A DNA stretch of 64,000 bases, from assembly GCA_002917075.1 (NCBI GenBank), contig NTMA01000006.1, positions 620,001-684,000 on the forward strand. Direction: 5' to 3'. This document shows positions 30,995-42,134 of this stretch, piece by piece. Origin of the DNA: Hawksworthiomyces lignivorus (Eukaryota > Ascomycota > Sordariomycetes > Ophiostomatales > Ophiostomataceae). The stretch's first letter is position 1; every line of letters starts with the position of its first letter. A program made the position numbers and the translations under genes. The notes beneath the pieces are model-generated. The model was not told the DNA's origin and ran no database searches. It saw only the letters and a list, made by a program, of their open reading frames with translations.

Positions 30995-33031
30995 ATGGCA
31001 TCGTCAACGGGCGCTCCCGAAGCCCATCGGTCGGGCGAATTGCTAAGCACTGCCGCACTAACACCCTCGCCGTCGCCCAACGACTTGAGCGCCACTACTC
31101 TGGCAGTATCCAGCGCCAGCAATGCGGGCCCCTCGACCTCTCCTGCGCCGGCGTCAGAAAAATACGATGCCAACGACGAGAAGAAGCAGCGTCTCTCCGT
31201 AGAGGACAACGCCTCGCTCCGGGAGTCGGACGACAGCAGCGACGACGACGACGGCAGCAGCCGCAGCCGCGAGCGGGCCAAGGAGAAGGACATGGCACGT
31301 GCCCAGCAGTCCCGGTCCCGGTCCCGGGCCCGGTCGTTCCTCTCTCGGTCGCTGTCGCGGAGACGGTCGAAGACGCGGTCTCGCGCCCAGTCGCTGGCCG
31401 ATTCGGGCCCGCCCGTGACCAGGACGGTCTCCGAAGTGCGCGATGGCATCTACATCCGCCGCGACCGCGAGATCGACGGCATCGAGCGGGAAGAGAGGGA
31501 CGAGAGGGCCGGTGTATCGACGGCTCGATCAGGCGGCAACGACGACCCAGAAAAGGGACTGGGCGGCGGCAACGGAGTGGTTGTGTCCGGGATGGCAGCG
31601 GGGGAAGCGGAAGAGGAGCCGGATCCAAACCTCGTCAAGTGGGAGGGGCCCGACGATCCGGAAAATCCCAAGAACTGGAACATGGGAAAGAAGTGGCGGG
31701 CGGTCTTCGTCGTCAGCCTGTTCACCCTCATCTCGCCCGTCTCGTCGAGCATGATCGCGCCGGCGCTGACGGATATCGGCCGCGACCTCGACATCACCAG
31801 CACCGTCGAGCAGATCCTCGCGCTCTCCATCTTCGTCCTGGCTTATGCCGTGGGTCCGCTCTTCCTGGGTCCCCTCAGCGAGCTCTACGGCCGCGTCGTT
31901 GTCCTGCAGCTCAGCAACCTGGTCTACCTGTTCTTCAACCTGGGCTGCGGCCTCGCGCGCAACCGCGGCGAGATGATCGCGTTCCGCTTTCTGTCCGGCT
32001 TTGGCGGCTCCGCTCCGCTGGCCATCGGTGGTGGCGTGCTGGCTGATCTGTTCACCGCCGAGGAGCGCGGCCGCGCCTTGTCCATGTATTCCCTGGCGCC
32101 GCTGCTCGGCCCGGCCATCGGCCCTATCGCCGGCGCCTTTGTTGCCCAGAATACCACATGGCGGTGGGTGTTCTACGCCACCACCATTGCGGATGCGGTC
32201 ATCCAGTTCATGGGCCTGTTCTTCCTTCGCGAGACTTATGCGCCCGTCCTGCTGAACTGGAAGCGCAACCGTCTCGTGAAGGCGACTGGAAACCAGGAGC
32301 TCTACACGGCCTTCGACAAGGAGCGCGAGGGCGGCCTGGTGCACACGCTGAGCATTGCTCTCAGCCGCCCGTTCATTCTGCTGGGCACCCAGCTGATCGT
32401 GCAGGTCCTCGCCCTCTACATGATGTACCTGTATGGTCTCATGTACATCCAGCTGGCCACGTTCCCGACGCTCTGGAACGAGGTCTACCACGAGCGGACG
32501 GGCGTCGCCGGTCTCAACTACATTTCGCTGGGTATCGGTTTCGCAATGGGCGCACAGATCCTGGCTCCGCTGCAGGACCGCATTTACGCCTATCTCAAGC
32601 GGCGGTACAATGTCTCCGTCGGCCGGCCCGAGTTCCGCATTCCCGTTATGGTACCTGGTGCCTTCCTGGTTCCTGCGGGCCTGCTGGTGTACGGCTGGTG
32701 TGCCGAGTACCACACGCACTGGATCGGCCCTAACATTGGCGCTGCTATGTTGACCATGGGCGTGATCGTCGGCTTCCAGTGCATCCAGGGTTACTTGGTC
32801 GACACATATTCGCGCTATGCAGCCAGTGCTGTGGCCGCCACGACTGTCATGCGTTCCCTGGCTGGCTTTGGATTTCCGCTATTCGCTCCCAACCTGTACG
32901 AGAAGCTGGGATACGGCAAGGGCAACACATTGTTGGCGGCTATTGGCATCGTTGTCGGGTGGCCAGCGCCGTTCTTGCTTTGGAAATATGGCCCATATTT
33001 GCGGGCAAAGAAAGCAAGCTTCCAGGGTTAG
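30995..33031 (+). CDS. MFS transporter, DHA1 (drug:H+ antiporter-1) type
   Basis: Intronless gene of 678 residues from ATG 30995 (CCCCAATGGC). The first 225 residues are hydrophilic and Ser/Arg/Asp-rich, including an SR-type tract near 105-135 (QSRSRSRARSFLSRSLSRRR). The conserved pre-TM1 motif KWEGPDDPENPKNW follows, then about 12 membrane spans. MFS motif A appears as GPLSELYGR after TM2, and the antiporter-like motif C region as LAPLLGPAIGPIAGAF in TM5. The central loop contains KATGNQELYTAFDKE. This layout fits fungal DHA1 multidrug or polyamine exporters (Tpo1/Flr1-like) at the plasma membrane. The substrate cannot be deduced. The long SR-rich N-terminus is probably regulatory (phosphorylation), an inference from composition only. 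Confidence 0.9.
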   Translation: MASSTGAPEAHRSGELLSTAALTPSPSPNDLSATTLAVSSASNAGPSTSPAPASEKYDANDEKKQRLSVEDNASLRESDDSSDDDDGSSRSRERAKEKDMARAQQSRSRSRARSFLSRSLSRRRSKTRSRAQSLADSGPPVTRTVSEVRDGIYIRRDREIDGIEREERDERAGVSTARSGGNDDPEKGLGGGNGVVVSGMAAGEAEEEPDPNLVKWEGPDDPENPKNWNMGKKWRAVFVVSLFTLISPVSSSMIAPALTDIGRDLDITSTVEQILALSIFVLAYAVGPLFLGPLSELYGRVVVLQLSNLVYLFFNLGCGLARNRGEMIAFRFLSGFGGSAPLAIGGGVLADLFTAEERGRALSMYSLAPLLGPAIGPIAGAFVAQNTTWRWVFYATTIADAVIQFMGLFFLRETYAPVLLNWKRNRLVKATGNQELYTAFDKEREGGLVHTLSIALSRPFILLGTQLIVQVLALYMMYLYGLMYIQLATFPTLWNEVYHERTGVAGLNYISLGIGFAMGAQILAPLQDRIYAYLKRRYNVSVGRPEFRIPVMVPGAFLVPAGLLVYGWCAEYHTHWIGPNIGAAMLTMGVIVGFQCIQGYLVDTYSRYAASAVAATTVMRSLAGFGFPLFAPNLYEKLGYGKGNTLLAAIGIVVGWPAPFLLWKYGPYLRAKKASFQG

Positions 33032-33345
33032 GCGTATTGCGCTATGAGCCGGGAAGAAGAGAAGCAAAGTATATTGCAAATGACAGCGGGGAAGAGAGAA
33101 ACACAAAAGTAGACTTGCAGAAGGGAGAGGATGCCCGCCGCGTGGGCCACTGAACGGTAATGTTGTTTTGGTATTTGAGTTTAGCTTCACCTGCATATGG
33201 GTGCTTTCTGCATTGGGAACCGGGGTCAAAAAGCATTTTAGGGTTTTATAAATTTGTATGTCTTTTTATAATATTTCTTCTTCTTTTATATCTTCTTTTT
33301 TTTTCCCCAAGAATGGTACAAAAGGAGGACAAATGCGATACCTTT
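33032..33345. other. Intergenic, convergent 3' ends
   Basis: T-rich 314-bp spacer between the stops of the MFS gene and the GH28 gene. No gene is seen. Confidence 0.6.
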
Positions 33346-35119
33346 TTAATCTTTGCATCCGCTCCCTATCATGCCATGCACACCGCCTGGGCTAACATGC
33401 CTGCACGTTCCTTGGGCACCTACCGTCGGCTGCTCAGGGCCGAATTGCAATGTGATGTTGCGCAGGTCAATATTGAAACAAGGCTGACGGGTAGAGCACG
33501 ACATCTGGGCAGTCCGATTGCTGTTGCTGGTCTTGCTTGCACGGCCGTTCTTGTTGCTTAATACACCGGTAAAATTGACAAACGCGATGTTGCTAACCAA
33601 CATATTGGATGTGCCAGAAAAGGAACCTATCATGGACATTAGACACACAGCACTGCATGCAATCCTAATCAGGTAACAAATTCAACATGCCGTTGTTGCC
33701 GCTGTCCTGGTCAATGGTCGGGCCATTCGCAGCGCCCTGAAGATCAAAATTGGCAAATACGACATTTGTGACGCTGCCGCCGCCGCCGCCGTTGGGTTGA
33801 CCCGCACTCTCGTAGCTACCGTGAGGCTGGAGTATAGTTTCGCCAATCCACGTCTTGATATATGCCGAGTTGTGCATGTCACCGTTGCGTGCTATGAGGC
33901 GGACGTCGCGCACTACAATATTGGCAACGGAGGCATCCTCGTGGGGGTACTGCCCGAGACTGCCGATCGCAACACCATTTCCGCCATGGATTGTCAACTG
34001 TATACAAAGTTAAAAATTTTAGAGCAACATGCAAGCGGGACCACCCCTGCTGCATAGAAGAGCACTCACATTTTGACAAAAGATGTTGAAGGATCGAGGC
34101 TTGACAGCAATGGCATCGTCACCACTTAAAACAGAAATATCAGCATATTACCTAATGATTAACACTGTGAATCCAAATGGGGGTTTGAATGTTACCCTAT
34201 CGCAGATGTCAGCATGGGAGCTAATTTCATTAGCAAATCCCGAAATCGTTCAAAAGCCTATGCATCTCACCTTGGTAGACAAAGTTAGTGAGGGCTATAT
34301 TGTATGCATCCATCGTGTCAAAACCGTCCGTGTTCTGCACCCAATTCTTTCCCGGTGGCGCACTGGATGCCGTGCTGTTGACGTAGATATCATCAAACCA
34401 CATGTTGCTTCCGTTCATTATGTTGATGCTCCAGAGGGGAGATTGAACCACAGAAACTGTCCAGATGAGATCAGCAAGAACTGTAACGCGATAGTTGGCT
34501 GGGAACCAGCGAGAACTAACAGTGCTTCACGGTCACATCGCTGACGTTCCAGAGCACGAATGGCATAGGACGGCCTGGTTGAGTGCTGCCACGCTCAGCC
34601 TCGTACCAGGTGTCGCCATTGCCGTCAATGCGGCCGGTTCCGTGCCCATCGATGCGGATCCGATCGCCGGTGAGGACGAAGCCGGCGTGGTGGTTCTGAA
34701 AAGTAATTGGGTAGCCATTGTTGCGCCAGTATGTCAGGTTGTCAGAGAACTGATGGGCGCTGTGAGCGTTGATCTGCCATGTGCTCGCGTATCGAGAGCA
34801 ACCTTACCTCCCAGATGCCGCGCCACTCTACAGTTACATCTGTTACAACAGGATTCAGACGCGAGGCAATGGAGTACCTGGCGCCTTCTGCGAAGACGAC
34901 GGTGCCACCGTTATTGCAGTCTGAGAAGGCCTTTAGGATTTGGGGCACGTCGTCCACAGCTGTTCCGTTGTTGGACGGCAGGAGTGGCACTACCTTGCAC
35001 ACCTTCCCATTATTGGCTGGATTCCGTGGCCGGATTGTTAGTGATGCAGGCAGATCAGAAGCTAACGTACCCCAAAGCTGCATCCCCAGCAACAACACCA
35101 ACAGCGAGAAAGACGACAT
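33346..35119 (-). CDS. GH28 exo-polygalacturonase-like enzyme with splice and frame anomalies
   Basis: Minus-strand blocks: 34808-35119, 34521-34749, 34271-34456, 34070-34124, 33691-33997 and 33346-33626. Together they spell a secreted GH28 pectinase: signal peptide (MSSFSLLVLLLGMQLW), DVTVEWRGIWE, PLWSINIMNG, catalytic NTDG (in WVQNTDGFDTMD), DD pair in GDDAIAVKPRSF, the GHG-site variant HGGNGVAIGSLGQY, and SAYIKTW in place of RIK. That set suggests an exo-acting polygalacturonase or rhamnogalacturonase of the extracellular space. Two oddities: joining block 3 to block 4 with GT-AG signals leaves the frame one base short just before GGDDA, and the intron 33627-33690 begins GC, not GT. A further optional in-frame intron (35017-35070, GTACGT...CACTAAC...CCAG) would shorten the mature N-terminus. 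The gene is either recently disabled, unusually spliced or carries a sequence error. Confidence 0.75.
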
Positions 35120-38036
35120 GGGTGGTGGCAGTGTTACTAGGATGAGGTATTCCGAACACGAAACTAGCGCAGGCCAAAGTTGCTAATGTTCGTCTCAAGT
35201 GGCCACCATCGTCTTTCCAGCGGTCAGAGATTGAGTTTCTTCTACTTGGAAGAGCTTATTTACGGAGGAGGCTCTCTGCGATATTAAGCCGCCACTGACG
35301 GCTAAGATCCCCCATCCCGTCTCCTCTTTTCTGTACTTCTATAGCTCTCGTAATCTCTGACACTCTCAGTATTCTCTTTTGGTTTGGTCCATGAGGTACT
35401 GTCGAATTGAATATTTCTTGTGATAGCGCGAGATATCATGGGGATGCTGTGTCGAGAATCCCGTTCCAGCGGCCACTTGTGATTCGTGCCCTTGCCTGCG
35501 GTCTAAACTGGTCTGCGCGTCGGCAGCCTGCAGGGCAATTGAATTGAATATGCATATTTTGCCCGCTAATGTAGAGTTGGATCAACTAGTGAATCTGTTA
35601 ATAATGCCAATGCGGATTCCGTATTCGATGTGCACTAATGTGACGCCAGTAGAGAAAGCATGTCAAGGGGGAAGGGCGGCTCTCAGTTCTCACATGTCAG
35701 ATGCTGCCCTTCCCTTGGCGGCCCCTGCAAATTTATCCAAGGCAGGCAAGGAGTTTTCCAGGATTCTCCAAGGAAAATCCGGGGAAGGCGCAACTTGGTA
35801 GGCGTGCCATCTAGAAGAGTCTTCTCTTCTTTTTCTAGAACGCGATTGCCGATGCCATGTGCACCCTGTAGTGCGTTCAGCCCTTTGGCATCTCCTTCTT
35901 GTGTAGCACCGCTTGACGCTACGCTAAGTCCCTTACGTACATCTGAAGACAGAGAGATGTGCCGCAGTTGTGGTCCTTGCGGATTGTGGCTGCCAACCGT
36001 GGCGTCCTTGGGGGCCGCCCGTTTTACATAAGTTTGTATTATCTTTTATCTCGTATCTTTTTTATGTATTATGTTTTATTTTATTTTTATTTTTTATTTT
36101 TATTTTTATTTTTTCCTTTTTTTTCCCCTTTTTTTTTTTTCTTCCCCTCTTTTTCCTCCCCCCTTTTCTTCGTCTTTCTTTTCTTCTTCTTTTTTCCTTT
36201 TTTTTCTAGTTCTCGTTTTGCTTTTGCCTTACATTGTAAGTTTCCGCGACGCTTCACGGTTTACCATTGGCTTGTCTGGGTCTTTCTCCATTTTATCCCC
36301 AGCTGTTGCACGAGAACTAAGGAGACGTTTGTAAAAGGCGGCTTTCCGTTGGCTGCAACTGAACAAAGTAGGCCCCGTGCACCTGTGGCTGACACTAAAG
36401 GGTTCCACTAAGGATGTGAAGACGCCTTACAAGCGCTCGATTATGTACTGTTAGTAGCACGGCAGGTGGCCGGAGTGCCGCCCATGGCGAGGGCGTGGGA
36501 TGCGTAAAATATTTTCCCACGACTTATGCTTATTATCCCGCATCGCTTCACTCCCATTCATGTTTCTCTCCCTCTTCAACTTCCTCGGAGCCGGAATCTC
36601 GCCGTCGTCCTGTTCTCATTCCCCTCTGTCACACACCCCCGGTTTTCGAGCCATCTCGAATTTGCATGATCCATCGTCCTTTTCTATTTTTATTACGTCA
36701 AACCCAATCTACGACTACGAGCATTTCGATCGTTAGCGGAACAGCCCGCGGCTCCGACTATCCGAGACTCTTTGACCGCGACGTCATCGTGATCTTTTGA
36801 CAGCTGTTTCGTCTCTTTCCCAGTCTAGGTACGCCGGTGGCTAGCCTCGTACACGCGCATCTTCATTCATCGTGTCGTATGACTTTTTTGCCTTCTTCAT
36901 CGTTCTCACTTGCTCGTATCTTTCCACCTCCTGGCATTTCCCCGCCTTATCTCTGCCCCTATCAGTTTCTTATCTGACCCGTTTATTGCGTGTTTTTGGC
37001 CTGCCTTCTTTTACTTTCTTTCTTTTTTTCTCTGTTGCCTGTTCTCTACATCTCTTGGCATCGCAATTGACTTGTTGCATTGGGTGGTTTATGTCAAGTT
37101 GACGAACGTCAAGATTTCGTCCAATGCACTGCATGTTATCGCCCGCTGAGCAATGATACGTGCATTATGCTCCACTGTGGACGACTGACGCCTCACCTAG
37201 CTCAAGTCGATTTTCCCTCCCCCCCACAATAAGCCGCATTTTTCAGGGCCCTCTCGCACCTTATTACGTACAACACCGATTTATCTCCACAACAGTGTTC
37301 ACTCTCGACTAACCAGCAGGCCATCCTTTGACTCTTTGGAGTCCAATTACGTCTTCAGAATTGACCCGGTCTCTTCCCCGTACTGGTCAATTGCGTCACG
37401 TTTCTTTCCACTATTGTTCGACTCAGCGTGCGTTTTCGGTAACATCCGCGAACTTACTTCTACCGCCTGATATTCGGCTCACGACTTTGTCGGCGCCTCT
37501 CTTTTCCCTAGTCCTCGCTTCCGTAATTGGCCGCTCTGGCTTCGGCGTAGCCACCCAGGCTGTGCGGCGGAAAGGAATAGCCTGGTCCGTCCTGAAGGAT
37601 GATGGGCCGTGGCGCATTTCTAAGCCCTTCGACTCAAAGGCCCCGACTTCGCAATTGAACGTCTACCTTTGCCGCGCTTCTATCATAGTAATTTCAATTC
37701 GCAGTTACTGCACCATATTCACCTCTAGTACTTGGTCAGCTGTTTTCAACATCTCAGACGGGCCACAGCATAGGATCTTCCGCTCCGGCTTACGCAGTAT
37801 TGGCCTGCGTCTCAGTCTTTGCCTCGCCCTGTCTGGATTTGCCTTCTTTCATAATTCTAGGCGCATTTTTATTTTAGGCGCATCTTATCAACTTCCACGT
37901 GACACCAGATAGCATACCGATCTTGCCCCTTGTGCTTGGCCATCTGCCGCAGTAGCCTTATTTTCATTGACTAATCTCCGTCTACGGTGAGTTCAGCTAT
38001 TTCAAATCGGTCCAGAACCGTATCTCTCGCACTACC
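35120..38036. other. 2.9-kb divergent region (GH28 / Zn2Cys6 regulator)
   Basis: No gene is supported. A T/pyrimidine-rich block (36040-36220) precedes C/T-rich sequence at 36490-37100 that resembles the long leader of the regulator. A 194-codon frame at 37328-37912 just upstream of the regulator has no recognisable domain and is probably leader. Confidence 0.5.
36055..36215. repeat. T-rich / pyrimidine low-complexity tract
   Basis: Runs of ATTTTT followed by uninterrupted C/T-rich sequence on the plus strand. It is simple sequence in the divergent GH28/regulator region. Confidence 0.7.
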
Positions 38037-41000
38037 ATGGCGAATGCAAACCCCCCATTACCATATCAGCAAGGGATGGGGCCGCTGCCAGTTTCTGGGA
38101 GCAACAATTTCGCCAATCTACCACCAGGTGCTACCTCACAGCCTGCTCCAACAACGGGTCGTACATCCGCGCCTGGCGCAGCGACAATGCAGTCCGGAGG
38201 AGCAACAGGGAGGAAAAAATCACGGCGCAATGCCGACCCATCAACACAGAAGCGGCGATGTGTCAGTACCGCCTGTGTCGCATGCCGAAAGAGGAAGTCT
38301 AAGTGTGATGGCGCGCTCCCCAGCTGCGCTGCGTGTGCCAGCGTGTACAGCACCGAATGTGTATACGACCCCAACTCGGACCATCGCCGGAAAGGCGTCT
38401 ACCGAGAGAAGGTTGATAGCATGAAAGCGCAGAGTTCGACCTTGCAGATTTTGATCGAGGCCATTCTCAATGCTTCAGAAGAAGACGTGCCTGCCATCGT
38501 GAAGAGAATTCGCACCTGCGACAGTTTAGACGAAGTTGCTGAGTCGATCGCAAAGGGCGAGATTATTGAGCAGACCAACGGCGGTGATGACGATGCCGAT
38601 CTCTTAGACACTTCGTTGCTAGGTTCGGGCCTGCCAGCGGAAGGCGAGGTCGAGCTGGCTCGCAAGATGGGAGAGCTTCAATTGGGAAGCGGGTCTGTCC
38701 GCTTCATCGGAGGGACGTCGCACCTGATCTACACAGGCGACATCTCTCAGAACGACGGCGATGGCACAGACAGCAATGGCCTTGGCTCTACCATGGGACC
38801 GAATCGCGAGACAGCGACTGCGATCCAAGACGAACTGCAGTCGCAATTCGAGTCGCCATATACCACTGAGGAAGAAGCCTTGCTCAGCTGGACTCAAGTC
38901 ACCACTGACGTATCACTCATAAAACATTTGATGGAAATGTACTTCAATTGGCACTACACATACTTCACCACTCTATCAAAGAGCCTGTTTTTGCGAGATT
39001 ATGCGCGCGGCCGCCCACGCACTCCGCCAAAGCGCACCGTCTACTGCACGTCGCTGCTGGTCAATGCGATGCTGGCACTGGGCTGCCATTTCACGAGCGT
39101 TCCCGGCGCTTTCGCGACGCCTGGTGACAGTCGTACAAAGGGCGATCACTTCTTCGCCGAGGCGAAGCGGCTGATTGTCGCAAACGACGAATACGAGAAG
39201 CCCCGCCTGGCTACAGTTCAGGCGTTGGCCATGATGTCGGTTCGTGAGGCCGGTTGCGCTCGCGAAGCAAAGGGCTGGGTGTACAGTGGTATGAGTTTCC
39301 GGATGGCCCAGGACATCGGCCTCAACTTTGATGATGCCAGCGGATCCAGACCGGCAGCAGGGATCGCCGACGGCGATCCCAGCCGCCATCAAATGAACGA
39401 AGGAGAGATTGACGCGCGCCGCATCACATTCTGGGGATGCTTCCTCTTTGATAAAGCTTGGTCCAACTATATGGGCCGCCTGCCGCAGCTACCGAAAAAT
39501 TCGTACAGTGTGCCAAAGTACGATGTCTTCCCTGACGAGGACTCCGAGCCTTGGTCACCATATACTGATTCTGGGTTCGACCTCTCACTGCGCCAACCGT
39601 CTCGCACACGTGCCATCGGCCTGCAGCTGTCTCAGCTCTGCGAGATCAGCAGCGACCTGCTCCTCTTTTTCTATCATCCAAATCATATTGGCCGCTCCAG
39701 TGGCAAAGCAGTTGAGCTCAAGAAGCTCAGCGAGATTCATCGCCGTCTCGAGGATTGGCGTCGCGAGCTGCCAAAGGAGCTTGAGCCCAATGAGGGCCAG
39801 CTGCCCAATGTGATATTGACACAGTTAGTTAATCAGCTGTTCCATGATCCCTCACAAGCATGAAGCTAATGATTTTTTTTACGTAGCATGTTTTTCCACC
39901 TGCAATATATTCATCTTTTCCGACCTTTCCTGAAGTACAATTCTACAACATCACCGCTGCCAGCCCACGTTTCACCGCGACGTATTTGCACGGCGAATGC
40001 CGGCGCCATATCTAAATTGATGCGGCTGTATAAAAAGACCTACAACCTGCGCCAGATCTGCAACATTGCTGTGTATATGATTCATTCTGCCTTAACCATC
40101 CACTTGTTGAACCTGCCCGAAAAGACTGCGAGGAGGAACATCATCCACGGTGTCAAGCAGCTCGAGGAGATGGCGGAAGATTGGCTATGCAGCCGACGGT
40201 CTCTTGGTATCATCAGCGTCCTAGTCCGCAAGTGGGGCGTGGAGATTCCCGAAGAGGCTTCTCAAGTCTTGAAGCACTCGGATGAGAAATACGGCACTTT
40301 CAGCACTGCCGACGTGCCGTCGCCTGACCTTGATGTCAACGGCATAGCGCGCGTGGCGACACTGTCCGGCTTGCGTCCGAATTTGGACCCTGCCAGTGTG
40401 ATCCAAAGCGTTGAGTATCCGTCTGCGCTACCGCCAGATCAGGCAGCATCTATGAAATCAGATCAGTTTGGGCCGGGAGGGATTAACGCTGCAGGCATGG
40501 CAGGTCACTTTGATCAATTTTCTCAGTCTTCTCCCAACTACCCTCACGACTTCAGGACCCCTGGAGTAACACCAGAATATGTCCGCGCAATGCCTCATGC
40601 GCCTTCGCCAACGAGCGGGATAATTGGTTCTGGGCAAAAACCGGTTCCGGTTTCTCAAATAAATGGTAACAATGGCGGCGGCGGCCTGCCTACCATGAAC
40701 ACCTGGTCTATGCCGTCGAATATCTCACAGCAGATGCAAAGCTATCAGCATCCGCCTATGGACTATCCACAGGCGACACGACATAGAGAGAATCGTCCTC
40801 CAGAATTCGGCATGGATGAGCCAGACTGGTTCCTCCGAGAGGGAGCTAGCTGGCAACATAATTTTGGAGCGTGGGACTTGTCACAGCAGCCATCTTCCGC
40901 ATCGATGTCCCCGCAGCAGCCGCCGCAGCCGCAGCAGCCGCTTACCACACACACTACGAGTACACCAACAAGCACAGGCACTCCTTTATCGGGGAATGAT

Positions 41001-41090
41001 TTATACACATTCCGCGGCCCTCGGGGCGTGGATCTTGACATGACATTTGATGACCTCAGCCATCTCGGAGGCAATTTAGACGGTATATGA
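38037..41090 (+). CDS. nit-4: Zn(II)2Cys6 transcription factor, NirA/NIT4-like, 2 exons
   Basis: Model: exons 38037-39823 and 39887-41090, intron 39824-39886 (GTTAGT...ACGTAG, 63 nt); 996 residues. ATG lies in ACCATGG. The zinc cluster has Cys80, 83, 90, 97, 100 and 108 in CVACRKRKSKCDGALPSCAAC, followed by the linker YDPNSDHRRKGVY. The fungal-specific regulatory domain (PF04082 type) spans about 280-600 with YFNWHYTYFTTLSKSLF, GMSFRMAQDIGLNFDD and RRITFWGCFLFDKAWS. It continues across the splice site into HMFFHLQYIHLFRPFLKY. The C-terminus is Gln/Pro-rich (SPQQPPQPQQPL), a likely activation region. The linker and C-terminal half resemble nitrate-assimilation activators NirA/NIT4, which act in the nucleus upon nitrate induction. 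That assignment is from memory of the family; another target set is possible, since no nitrate genes lie nearby. Confidence 0.8.
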
Positions 41091-41612
41091 GAGACCTTGA
41101 CTAGAGAGAATTAAAGAGTTGGACTTAGGTTTTGGATAAGGTTATTTAGGATGGAGCGAGTCTGCGTTTTTGGCTTGTACATCTGCACATCTTGGAACAA
41201 GACGGCATGGTATCAGCTACTGACGGAAATAGACCGCCCTTAACGCCCTTTATGAATGAATTCGACTTACTTGTTTCTGCATTTCTTGAAGGAAAAATTC
41301 TGTCATTGAAGTCGTATATTTTCTTTTGACTATTGTTGTTCTTAACGATGTCGCTGTATATACCAAAGAAATTTGAAATTTACAAATATTTGGCCTGAAA
41401 AGAGAAACCAATTCTATAAACAGCGTGTCGTCGTGTCCTATCTACTATGCCACTACCACTGGCTAAGAAAATCCTTCTGGTCCTAGTGATATATTGTCCA
41501 TCGCCATATACGCAGAGCCATTAGGTCGATCCGTGAAGGGTAGTGTCAGATCGCCGCTCGTTGCAGAAAAAAAATCGTCTCATTGGCATTAAATGTTTCC
41601 GGCAGCGCCATA
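41091..41612. other. Intergenic, convergent 3' ends
   Basis: AT-rich spacer between the regulator and the secreted Ser-rich gene. No gene is seen. Confidence 0.5.
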
Positions 41613-42134
41613 TCATCGAGCGGATACAGTCAGGTTCACTTCGGGCAGGCCAGCGATTATAACGTCGAACACAGAGCCCGCCGAGGCGTTCTGAGGCACT
41701 GCGTATTCGAAAGTGAACAAGTACGTGGCCGCCGGCATTGCCGGAGTAGACCGGAATATATGTATGAAGCCATCGTTGTAGACTCCGAAGAGGTCGCAGG
41801 GGCTGCTACCGACTTGCTCGCAAACTTCATTCGCCGAGCTTAGCTCTCCGTCGCCGTTCGCATTAACCTGCATGACCTCTGAAGAATCGCTGGAATTGCC
41901 GTTTTGTGTGATATTAAAACAGCCGGAGAGGCTCAGCGACGATAGTGCAGCATAGGAAGAGACGCTTGAAGAATGAATGAGTGAAGAAGACGAAGAAAGA
42001 GGCGTAACTGAACTAGAAGAGTTGAGAGATCTTGATTGTGTCGATGCAGGCCGTGGTATGGACGGTCTACACCTGGACGCAGAGGTGACGCCAGCAGAGA
42101 GAAGAGCCAGTGCGACAATTTGAAAAACCGCCAT
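41613..42134 (-). CDS. Small secreted Ser-rich protein of unknown function
   Basis: Single-exon model of 173 residues from ATG 42132-42134. It starts with a signal peptide (MAVFQIVALALLSAGVTSAS). A Ser/Thr-rich stretch (about 25-70: STQSRSLNSSSSV, SSSSSLIHSSSVSSY) probably carries O-glycans, followed by a compact domain: CFNITQNG, CEQVGSSPCDLFGVYND, TYLFTFEYAVPQNASAGSVFDVIIAGLPE. Three or four Cys in that part could form disulfides. No GPI signal is visible, so release to the wall or medium is likely. I recognise no named family. Its neighbour is the convergent NirA-like regulator. More exons upstream cannot be excluded. Confidence 0.6.
   Translation of the reverse strand: MAVFQIVALALLSAGVTSASRCRPSIPRPASTQSRSLNSSSSVTPLSSSSSLIHSSSVSSYAALSSLSLSGCFNITQNGNSSDSSEVMQVNANGDGELSSANEVCEQVGSSPCDLFGVYNDGFIHIFRSTPAMPAATYLFTFEYAVPQNASAGSVFDVIIAGLPEVNLTVSAR

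Noticed and set aside
34221..34270. Stwintron (nested intron) explanation for the GH28 frame problem
   Set aside because: The 50-nt unit is a plausible intron, but no combination of GT-AG excisions tried by hand yields the in-frame GGDDA junction.
37328..37912. 194-codon frame upstream of the Zn2Cys6 regulator
   Set aside because: No domain or conserved-looking segment; position and composition fit a long 5' leader. Kept only as a remark.
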